Source: AM-1111 sp046302135
Lineage (GTDB): Bacteria > Bacteroidota > Bacteroidia > B-17B0 > Aurantibacillaceae
Length of the DNA: 36,512 nucleotides
Assembly: GCA_046302135.1 (NCBI GenBank)
Contig: JBKCIQ010000193.1
Span: 1-36,512, forward strand
Reading direction: 5' to 3'
A model generated the notes under the pieces. It was not told the DNA's origin and made no database searches. It saw nothing but the letters and a program-made list of their open reading frames with translations. Numbering within the stretch: the stretch's first letter is position 1; each line of letters begins with the position of its first letter. Shown one piece after another: positions 29,949-36,512 of the stretch. The position numbers were made by a program, and so were the translations under genes.

Positions 29949-32340
29949 AAATCTTATACCTTAAACTAAAAACAAAATTTCTACCTGGTGCGCTGATTCC
30001 ACTCGCAAAAACTCTGTAATGCTGATTAGTAATATTTTCCACTCCAAATGTTGCTCTGAAATTATTTGTAATCTGCCAGCTTGTTCTTAAATTAAAGGTA
30101 GCCCATGCAGGCATTCCGTTAGCTGTTGCATAGTTCAGATTATCTTCCCCGCTTGGGCTATAATCTTCCAGTTTTTTTGCTGCAGAGTATCTTGCAAAAA
30201 ATTCTGCTTCAAATTTTTTTGTTCTGTAGGTTAAACTGCTCTGTCCGTAAGTTGGGGCTATATGATCTAAGGGAACATAGTTTCTTGCTTCAGAAATATA
30301 ATAAGTTCCAACAGTTGTGTTTAATGAAGTTTTGAGAGAGAAATTTTCATCAATATCATACACAACAACTAGATTGCTTCCGTAAATGAAGGCCTGGTCG
30401 GCATTTTGTTGCGATTGAACTTTACTCATAACTCCGGCGTATAAAATAGAATCTTGCCCGTTGAACTTCGTGTTTCTGGTTACTATTGCGTTGTTAAGTA
30501 TGGTGTTAAAAAATACTGCAGAAATCTTTAGTTTATCGTTCCAGGTTTTATTTATTCCCAATTCTGTATTATAAGCATATTCCGGTTTTAAATTTTCATT
30601 TGGGATGATGAGTAGCCCGGGTGTACTTTCAAAGACTTTGGTGGCATCATCAACGTTTGGCACCCTAAAACCTGTAGAGAACAATGAATTAATTTGCCAA
30701 TCGTTACCCGGCTTATAAATCAGCGCAAGATTTCCTGTTACTGCAGTATTTGTACGCCTTACCTCTTTAAACGGAAAAGGATAAAAAGTGGTGTCTCTGA
30801 AATTGTTTTCCATTTTTGTATATGAAAATCTCAAACCACCATTTAAATTTAATTTATCGTTGATTTTAATATTGTTGTTTAAATAAATTGCACCAGTTGT
30901 GAATGTACTTCCACCATCAGGATATCTTGTTGCGGCTTTACTTGCTGTGTCTAAAATAATATTTCTACTTTCAGCACTAGAAGTAACATCATTGTGAGTT
31001 AATTCTATTCCATATTTCAATTCATTTCTTAAACCAATCATTTTAGAGAAATCAGAATTGAAGCTCTTAACGTTCACATTTTCCAATTGCACGTTTCGGT
31101 AATTATTATTAAAACCTCTTATGTTTCTGCCCTGTTCAATTTTTTGATAGGCTGTAATGATCCTTGCATTGTCATAAATGACTGTTTTACCCGTTAGCCA
31201 CAAATTGTAAGAAATGAGCATCCGATTTTGCTTATACCACCACTCAGCCCACTTCAAATTTCCTCCGCTTAAGTCCGTTAAACGGTCATAGCGTGGCATA
31301 TTGTTATTCTGGCTTAATTGAAAATTGATTCCATGAGTAATATCATCGTTTTGTTTGAAATTAATACGTTGCATGAAATCCAGTTGTTGATAAGCGCTTC
31401 CCCTTTGTAAATCTGGATTACTGTTTACTAGCATAGAGTCTTTTCCGTTAATTCTCTCAACATAGTAATATCTTTTTCCAAAAGCGGTATCACCTCTATC
31501 TCTGAACCTCCCGGACAATAAGTCTCCAAAATCACTCCAGTTAATATTAGTAAGAAATGCAAGCTTCTTTGTTCCAATATTAAAATCCAGATGGCCGGTT
31601 TTTTCTGAGTTTGCCGAAGAATAGCGCATCATTGCATTTGCTTTTACCAACAATTTATTTTCTGTACTAAATTTGGCGTTTTTAGTGTAAAAATGCATCA
31701 CACCGCCCAACGCATCGCTTCCGTAGGCTACAGAGCTGGGTCCAAAAACTATTTCTGTTTTTTCAAGCATACTGTTGTCTATGGTCATTACGTCTTGTAA
31801 ATGTCCGGCTCTGTAAATTGCATTGTTCATACGTATTCCATCTATAACCAATAATACTCTACTCGCTTCAAATCCTCTAATGATTGGGCTACCACCTCCT
31901 GCCTGACTACGCTGAACCATTACGCCCATATTTTGAATAAGATCAGCGCTTGTTTGTGAATTTGTAAACTCAATCCCACGTTGATTAATTATACTCATGT
32001 GATACGGAACATTGGTTATACTATCCTGTGTACGAGAGGCAGATAATACAATCTCATTCAGATTAACTGACCTAGACATCATAAAAATCTCAGATTGTCC
32101 TTGAATCATTCCTTTCCATGTGAAGTAGTCCGGATGATACATCCACAACGTGTCTTTGGTATTCAATGTAGATAAGTCTGCTTTTCCAAATAAATTTGAA
32201 ACTATCCTTTTTCCGTTTCGGTCTTGAATGCTCACATTTTTTATTAGATCTGCGTTAGAGTTGTCTCTAATAATTATGTTTTGTGTCTTTCCTAGTTGCA
32301 ATGACCAAGTAAAAAGGAATGAAAAAAATATTTTTTTCAT
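29947..32340 (-). CDS. TonB-dependent outer-membrane receptor
   Basis: A 797-residue active-transport receptor. After a signal peptide (about 1-19) and a ~75-residue carboxypeptidase-D-like extension (NVSIQDRNGKRIVSNLFGKA), there is a TonB-box-like stretch NLNEIVLSASRTQDS (94-108). The plug domain follows with GSPIIRGFEASRVLLVIDG and YGSDALGGVMHFYTK. The rest is a 22-strand-type barrel ending in VFSLRYKI. Within the barrel, GFRVPNVDD (about 553-561), then PNENLKPEYAYNTELG, resembles the FRAP...NPNLKPE region of heme/hemoglobin receptors. Heme or another iron source is therefore a possible substrate, not proven. The gene follows an unrecognised companion gene by 76 bases. Confidence 0.9.
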   Translation of the reverse strand: MKKIFFSFLFTWSLQLGKTQNIIIRDNSNADLIKNVSIQDRNGKRIVSNLFGKADLSTLNTKDTLWMYHPDYFTWKGMIQGQSEIFMMSRSVNLNEIVLSASRTQDSITNVPYHMSIINQRGIEFTNSQTSADLIQNMGVMVQRSQAGGGSPIIRGFEASRVLLVIDGIRMNNAIYRAGHLQDVMTIDNSMLEKTEIVFGPSSVAYGSDALGGVMHFYTKNAKFSTENKLLVKANAMMRYSSANSEKTGHLDFNIGTKKLAFLTNINWSDFGDLLSGRFRDRGDTAFGKRYYYVERINGKDSMLVNSNPDLQRGSAYQQLDFMQRINFKQNDDITHGINFQLSQNNNMPRYDRLTDLSGGNLKWAEWWYKQNRMLISYNLWLTGKTVIYDNARIITAYQKIEQGRNIRGFNNNYRNVQLENVNVKSFNSDFSKMIGLRNELKYGIELTHNDVTSSAESRNIILDTASKAATRYPDGGSTFTTGAIYLNNNIKINDKLNLNGGLRFSYTKMENNFRDTTFYPFPFKEVRRTNTAVTGNLALIYKPGNDWQINSLFSTGFRVPNVDDATKVFESTPGLLIIPNENLKPEYAYNTELGINKTWNDKLKISAVFFNTILNNAIVTRNTKFNGQDSILYAGVMSKVQSQQNADQAFIYGSNLVVVYDIDENFSLKTSLNTTVGTYYISEARNYVPLDHIAPTYGQSSLTYRTKKFEAEFFARYSAAKKLEDYSPSGEDNLNYATANGMPAWATFNLRTSWQITNNFRATFGVENITNQHYRVFASGISAPGRNFVFSLRYKI

Positions 32341-32374
32341 CTTTTAAAATTTAATTTTAAATAAATAGGTTATT

Positions 32375-32394
32375 CCTTGCATAAAATCGCAAGG
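32375..32394 (-). other. Small hairpin between the companion gene and the TonB receptor gene
   Basis: CCTTGC (32375-32380) and GCAAGG (32389-32394) form a 6-bp stem with an 8-base loop in the 76-base gap. No T run follows on the minus strand, so it is more likely an mRNA-stability or attenuation element than a terminator, if functional at all. Confidence 0.3.
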
Positions 32395-32416
32395 ATTTTA
32401 GTTAGCTATATGGAAA

Positions 32417-32944
32417 TTAAATTTTCGGAGGTGGGGTAGAAATATATATATAGGTTTCTTTTAACTCTATATTTGATAGCGGGTAAATGCCTGATTTGGT
32501 GTAAAATTTAATGTTAAGCCTATCGTTGTTTGTTTGAATGAATTTTTTTGTAATAAAATGAAATACAACTTTCAATGGTTCTTTTCCTATACTCTTAGAA
32601 ATCTCATCGTTCATTAACTGATCGAGGTTTTTGAAAAGATTCTCTTCAGTTTTATCGCTAATTACTTTTAATGTTTTTGTATATTCTGTTGATTGTTCAG
32701 ATATCAGGTCATAAAGATTTCCTCTGTAAAAAAATTCATCATCATTTACCCATTTTAAATTTTCAAATTCAGCTTTGTTCAATGAAAATGTAATTAATTC
32801 TTCTTCCTTTAGACCGTATTTGATTTTCTTTTTTAATTCACTTCGGATAGATTTCTGAATGATTTTAACGCCAATATATCCACCAGAGCTAAATATTAAT
32901 ACTGTAAAAAGACCAATATATAATATTATCTGTTTGGTTTTCAT
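32417..32944 (-). CDS. Unrecognised membrane-anchored protein upstream of the TonB receptor
   Basis: A 175-residue product with an N-terminal membrane anchor or uncut signal (IILYIGLFTVLIFSSGGYIG, 5-24), then a basic helical stretch and a soluble domain. It contains FENLKWVNDDEFFYRGNLYD, the pattern 'W-x(3)-[DE]-E-F-x-Y-x-G-x-[ML]-Y-D' that I recall in small Bacteroidota proteins next to TonB receptors. It ends with a proline triplet near the terminus (STPPPKI). I chose the ATG at 32944; an in-frame TTG at 32953 is less likely. Inferred role: an accessory to the adjacent receptor's uptake system, perhaps for a metal. I cannot give a function. Confidence 0.72.
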   Translation of the reverse strand: MKTKQIILYIGLFTVLIFSSGGYIGVKIIQKSIRSELKKKIKYGLKEEELITFSLNKAEFENLKWVNDDEFFYRGNLYDLISEQSTEYTKTLKVISDKTEENLFKNLDQLMNDEISKSIGKEPLKVVFHFITKKFIQTNNDRLNIKFYTKSGIYPLSNIELKETYIYISTPPPKI

Positions 32945-33004
32945 TAGATACAAATATCGAAATTTAAATCCTTTTTTAATTGCTTTTCTATTAAATTTAG
33001 TACG

Positions 33005-33036
33005 TTGTTATCATTACTTTGTTTTTCGTAATTTTG
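33005..33036 (+). promoter_or_regulatory. Promoter of ridA
   Basis: TTG (33005-33007), 21 bases, then TAATTTTG (33029-33036), an exact TAnnTTTG. Both elements and the spacing fit the Bacteroidota housekeeping consensus. The leader before the ATG at 33056 is about 12-15 bases. Confidence 0.7.
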
Positions 33037-33055
33037 ACATTAAAATCCTGATTAT

Positions 33056-33436
33056 ATGAAAAAGATAATTTTTACTCCTGACGCTCCAACTCCTATAGGC
33101 CCATACAGTCAGGCGGTCATTGTTGGTGACACGTTGTACATGTCAGGCCAAATTGCTCTTGACCCGATAACCAACAAAATTGTAAAGGCTTCTATAAAAG
33201 AGGAAACCAAAATGGTAATGGAAAATATGAGTGCAGTTTTAAAAGCGGCAGACATGACTTTCGATAATGTTGTAAAGGTTACAATTTTTCTTTCTGATAT
33301 GAATAATTTCGTACATGTCAACGAAGTTTATTCAGCATACTTTACTAAAGATTTTCCTGCCAGAGCAACAATTCAGGCGGCAAGACTTCCTAAGGATGCT
33401 AATGTAGAAATTAGTTTGGAGGCTAAGGTTTTTTAG
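33056..33436 (+). CDS. ridA: RidA family enamine/imine deaminase
   Basis: Hydrolyses reactive enamine/imine intermediates such as 2-aminoacrylate formed by PLP enzymes, releasing ammonia; a cytoplasmic trimer. The 126 residues are the usual family length. Expected residues are present: Tyr17 in IGPYSQAV, Arg103 in FPARATIQA and Glu118 in NVEISLEA, with the GQIALDP block at 31-37. The ATG fits the family start. It is divergent from the TonB companion gene and has its own well-formed promoter. Confidence 0.95.
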   Translation: MKKIIFTPDAPTPIGPYSQAVIVGDTLYMSGQIALDPITNKIVKASIKEETKMVMENMSAVLKAADMTFDNVVKVTIFLSDMNNFVHVNEVYSAYFTKDFPARATIQAARLPKDANVEISLEAKVF

Positions 33437-33522
33437 TGAGGTTATTACGTTTTTTTTAAGCTTATTACCATATAGGTTTTAATAAGTTTTCTAGTTTTAA
33501 AAAGAGTTTTTATTGTAAAAAG

Positions 33523-33530
33523 TATCTTTG
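33523..33530 (+). promoter_or_regulatory. -7 box directly before the IPExxxVDY gene
   Basis: TATCTTTG, an exact TAnnTTTG, ends six bases before the ATG at 33537. The predicted transcript would start at or next to the ATG. No -33 TTG at proper spacing. Confidence 0.45.
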
Positions 33531-33536
33531 TGAAAT

Positions 33537-34037
33537 ATGTCAAAGTTTACGTTGGAGTCTGATTTTTCTTATGATTTCACGCTTTTTGGTATTTCTTGCC
33601 ATGAAACCGAGTATCGTCTATGCTTCATGCTAAATCGTGAATTAGGATTTAATTTTGTTAGAGAAAGGTCTTTAGAAATAAATTCAAAAAAACTCAAGCA
33701 AACCTTTGGTTTTTCAATTTTCTCATCAGAAGATACGCAAACACTTGAGAAAATATATTTAATTTGTAATTACAATAAAAATGTAAAAAGCGAACCATTA
33801 GTTACTAGTGGCGTTTTTCAATCAGGACTATTTGACAATGCACCGGAATTTGCACAAGCAAGAACGTTATTGATTCCTGAAAAACCTGACATAGATTTTT
33901 TCCTTTTGTTACCTTTGAGTTTTTCTGAAAGTTTCATTTCAAGCATTCAGGAAAAATTAAACAAGTTGGAAAATATTTTAAGTTGTGTTGAAATAAATCC
34001 TGATTCACTTGACTCAAAAATTAACTTACTCTTTTAA
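33537..34037 (+). CDS. IPExxxVDY family protein
   Basis: A 166-residue cytoplasmic protein of unknown function, found in Bacteroidota and typically encoded just before pyruvate kinase, as here (three bases apart). The family motif appears as IPEKPDIDF in LLIPEKPDIDFFLLLPLS; the usual Val-Asp-Tyr is Ile-Asp-Phe. The N-terminal FTLFGISCHETEYRLCFMLNRELG is also family-like. No catalytic motif is evident. The constant pairing with pyk suggests a link to pyruvate kinase expression or activity, but that is inference. Confidence 0.85.
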   Translation: MSKFTLESDFSYDFTLFGISCHETEYRLCFMLNRELGFNFVRERSLEINSKKLKQTFGFSIFSSEDTQTLEKIYLICNYNKNVKSEPLVTSGVFQSGLFDNAPEFAQARTLLIPEKPDIDFFLLLPLSFSESFISSIQEKLNKLENILSCVEINPDSLDSKINLLF

Positions 34038-34040
34038 ATT

Positions 34041-35477
34041 ATGAAATTCGATCCACTTGAAAATAAAACCAAAATTGTAGCCACAATGGGACCTGCTACC
34101 TCAGATATCAATGTTCTTGAACAAATGATAAATGAGGGTCTAGATATCTGTAGAATAAATTTCTCACACGGTGATTACGATGCTGTTGTTAGTACAGTTA
34201 ACAACATACGAAACTTAAACAAGAAGCTCGGTAAACATGTAGGAATACTTGCAGACTTACAAGGTCCAAAACTTCGAATTGGAGTTGTTAAAAATAACAC
34301 TGCTGAGTTAAAAGCAGGAAACGAGTTCATAATTACTACAAGGGAATGTGAAGGTGATGATAACAGATGCTACATAACTTACGAGCAGTTTCCTCAAGAT
34401 GTAAGAGTAGGAGAGATGGTTCTTATTGATGATGGAAAACTTTCATTAAAAGTGATTGAGACCAATGGAAGAGATCTTGTAAAAACAGTAGTGGTAAACG
34501 GTGGAATTTTGTCCTCGAAAAAAGGAGTTAATCTACCGAACACAAAGGTTTCATTACCTAGTCTTACACTAAAAGATTTAAGAGATTTGGATTTTGCACT
34601 GGAACATGATTTTGATTGGATTGGGTTATCTTTTGTTCGAACAGTTACTGATATTGTTGAACTAAAGGACATTATCAGAAGCAAGGGGAAAAAATCACGA
34701 GTTATAGCAAAAATTGAAAAACCTGAAGCAATTAAGGAAATTGATAAGATTATTGAAGTAACGGATGGCGTAATGGTTGCTAGAGGTGATCTTGGAGTTG
34801 AATTACCTCTTGAAGATGTTCCTGTTCTTCAGAAAATGATTGTAAACAAGTGTATCAACGCAGGAAAGCCTGTAATCATAGCTACTCAAATGATGGAAAG
34901 TATGATTACAAATTATGCCCCAACACGTGCCGAGGTAAACGATGTGGCAAATGCAGTAATGGATGGAGCTGATGCAGTTATGTTAAGTGCTGAGACCTCG
35001 GTGGGTAAATATCCTGTTAAAGTTATAGAGATAATGAGACGGATTATTTCACGGGTTGAGATAGAAGATAATTTATACTGGAAATCTCATCCACCGGAAA
35101 AGAAAAATGTTACTTTCATTACTGACAGTATTTGCTACACTGCCTGTGAATTAGCACACCATGCCGGTGTAAAAGCCATTATTTCAATGACCAATAGCGG
35201 TTACACCGCCTATAAATTGGCAAGCCATCGTCCAAAATCAGGAATATTTATTTTTACTGATAATCAATCCTTACTAACGGCATTAAGTCTTGTTTGGGGG
35301 GTGCGTGGTTTTTACTATGATAAATATGTTAGCACAGATGAAACAATAAGCGATCTTAAACAATTACTTGTTAAAGGTGGTTTCGTTAAAACAGATGATT
35401 TGGTAATCAATATTGCGAGCATGCCCATGAAAGACAAAGGTAGAACCAACATGCTCAAGCTTTCCTACGCAACCTAA
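34041..35477 (+). CDS. pyk: Pyruvate kinase
   Basis: Converts phosphoenolpyruvate and ADP to pyruvate and ATP, the last step of glycolysis. The 478 residues match the bacterial length. Motifs: ATMGPATSDINVLEQMI at the start, CRINFSHG, ADLQGPKLRIG and the signature IAKIEKPEAI with the catalytic Lys. VMVARGDLGVELP (metal-binding Glu/Asp) and the TQMMESM block follow. A B domain lies between about 70 and 170. It is coupled to the preceding IPExxxVDY gene, and a glycosyltransferase gene starts four bases after its stop. Confidence 0.98.
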   Translation: MKFDPLENKTKIVATMGPATSDINVLEQMINEGLDICRINFSHGDYDAVVSTVNNIRNLNKKLGKHVGILADLQGPKLRIGVVKNNTAELKAGNEFIITTRECEGDDNRCYITYEQFPQDVRVGEMVLIDDGKLSLKVIETNGRDLVKTVVVNGGILSSKKGVNLPNTKVSLPSLTLKDLRDLDFALEHDFDWIGLSFVRTVTDIVELKDIIRSKGKKSRVIAKIEKPEAIKEIDKIIEVTDGVMVARGDLGVELPLEDVPVLQKMIVNKCINAGKPVIIATQMMESMITNYAPTRAEVNDVANAVMDGADAVMLSAETSVGKYPVKVIEIMRRIISRVEIEDNLYWKSHPPEKKNVTFITDSICYTACELAHHAGVKAIISMTNSGYTAYKLASHRPKSGIFIFTDNQSLLTALSLVWGVRGFYYDKYVSTDETISDLKQLLVKGGFVKTDDLVINIASMPMKDKGRTNMLKLSYAT

Positions 35478-35481
35478 TTTC

Positions 35482-36512
35482 TTGAAAAAGAAAGTTCTAA
35501 TAATAACTTATTATTGGCCTCCAAGTGGAGGAAGTGGTGTTCAACGCTGGCTCAAGTTTGTAAAATATTTGCCGCAGTTTGGTTGGGAACCTGTAGTCTA
35601 TACAGTAAAAGAGGGTGAGTTCCCCGTTATTGATGAAAGTTTGATAAAAGAAATTCCTGAAGGAATAAAGGTAATCAAACAACCAATTTGGGAACCCTTT
35701 GGCATTTACAAAAAACTTACTGGAAAAAAGAAATCAGAACAATTTGGACATGGTTTCGCAGGTGAAAAAAATGAAAAAGGGATTACACGCCTAATAAAAG
35801 ATTTTGCGATTTGGGTTAGAGGAAATTTTTTTATTCCAGATGCTAGAAAATTCTGGATAAAGCCCTCGGTTAAATTTCTTCGAGCCTACCTCAAGGAAAA
35901 TAAAATAGAATACATAATTACCACAGGACCTCCACATAGCCTTCATGTTATTGGTTTGGAATTGAAAAAAAGTATCCCAATAAAATGGATTGCTGATTTT
36001 AGAGATCCGTGGACGGGTGTTTATTATTTCCCTGAACTAAAGCTAAGTACTTCCGCCATGAAGAAGCATAGGCAATTGGAATTCTCAGTTTTGAGTGAAG
36101 CGGATAAAATAATAAGTGTAGGTAAAACCTTAAAAGAAAACCTGATTCAACTTTGTGGAAAAGATTTCAATTCTGAAAAAATTGAAGTAATAACCAATGG
36201 TTTTGATTACGATAATATTGAACAAGTTGAATATCCTAAACGTTTTAATTTGGTTTATACAGGGCTTTTTTCAAAAGATCAGAATCATTTGGCATTGTGG
36301 GAAGCGATTGCCAATTGTTGCAATGCCAATTCAGATTTTAATAAGGCAATCACAATTGATTTATATGGAAAAATCGACCCTTCAGTTCTTGCGTCTATTA
36401 ATCAATTTAATTTAAGGGATAAGGTTAGATTATATAATCATGTGGGTTTACTGGAAGTTGGAAAAATTCAACGTAATGCTGCAATATTACTTCTTTGTAT
36501 CAATCATTATCC
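35482..36512 (+). CDS. Glycosyltransferase family 4 protein (3' end outside window)
   Basis: The frame runs open from TTG at 35482 to the window end (343 codons). The product starts LKKKVLIITYYWPPSGGSGV, then QRWLKFVKYLPQFGWEPVV, the glycine-rich first loop of GT4/GT-B enzymes. WIADFRDPWTG (about 172-182) and DKIISVGKTLKENL mark the end of the N-terminal Rossmann domain. TNGFDYDNIE followed by NLVYTGLFSKDQN begins the C-terminal nucleotide-sugar domain. The start is TTG: it lies four bases after the pyk stop, and the protein needs this N terminus. Likely role: sugar transfer in surface polysaccharide synthesis; the sugar is unknown. Confidence 0.85.
   Translation, partial: MKKKVLIITYYWPPSGGSGVQRWLKFVKYLPQFGWEPVVYTVKEGEFPVIDESLIKEIPEGIKVIKQPIWEPFGIYKKLTGKKKSEQFGHGFAGEKNEKGITRLIKDFAIWVRGNFFIPDARKFWIKPSVKFLRAYLKENKIEYIITTGPPHSLHVIGLELKKSIPIKWIADFRDPWTGVYYFPELKLSTSAMKKHRQLEFSVLSEADKIISVGKTLKENLIQLCGKDFNSEKIEVITNGFDYDNIEQVEYPKRFNLVYTGLFSKDQNHLALWEAIANCCNANSDFNKAITIDLYGKIDPSVLASINQFNLRDKVRLYNHVGLLEVGKIQRNAAILLLCINHY

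Noticed and set aside
1..36512. tRNA, rRNA, CRISPR, transposase or prophage genes
   Set aside because: None seen on either strand on reading the window.

Overview
The window is AT-rich and reads as a member of the Bacteroidota. The signs are a type III glutamine synthetase, a protein with a C-terminal type IX secretion (T9SS) sorting domain, an IPExxxVDY-family gene directly ahead of pyruvate kinase, a TonB-dependent receptor, almost no Shine-Dalgarno sequences, and repeated use of the Bacteroidota -7 box TAnnTTTG. No rRNA, tRNA, CRISPR array, insertion sequence or prophage was seen. Most of the window is chromosomal housekeeping DNA with a few accessory islands.

Layout. 1-5.3 kb: the 3' end of recJ, a doubtful small ORF, glnN, a pyrD-HMG-CoA lyase pair, and a small repeat-rich lipoprotein with a clear promoter and terminator. 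5.4-9.3 kb: a GT-C type membrane glycosyltransferase coupled to ligA. 9.4-9.8 kb: a lipoprotein gene broken at a CAAT tetranucleotide repeat. 9.8-13.5 kb: dnaB, an outer-membrane protein and thiL. 13.5-20.3 kb: a large NHL-repeat T9SS protein, flanked on one side by an M1 peptidase-outer membrane barrel gene and on the other by a decayed, deleted copy of that gene's 3' end. 20.3-25.7 kb: on the minus strand, a sigma-54 response regulator without a DNA-binding domain, a GT-C/TPR membrane protein and two sulfotransferases, closely spaced with each other and with the M1 gene. 25.7-28.8 kb: an Asp/Asn hydroxylase-like gene, an SDR and a YbiT-type ABC-F gene. 28.8-29.9 kb: a 403-base gap with strong RNA secondary structure, then an ECF-like sigma factor. 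29.9-36.5 kb: a TonB receptor with a companion gene, ridA, the IPExxxVDY gene, pyk, and a GT4 glycosyltransferase cut by the window end.

Most interesting points. (1) A compact three-way-junction RNA of about 105 nt, followed by a second bulged hairpin, lies in the leader of the sigma factor gene. All its long helices pair perfectly, and I could not match it to an RNA family I know. (2) A five-gene minus-strand operon combines regulation, membrane glycosyl transfer, sulfation and a surface peptidase; I infer a role in making or modifying a sulfated surface glycan or glycoprotein. (3) A decayed duplicate of the peptidase barrel and a repeat-linked lipoprotein frameshift record recent gene loss or switching. 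(4) Several genes have the -7 box 4-7 nt from a start codon (two of them non-ATG), which suggests leaderless transcripts.
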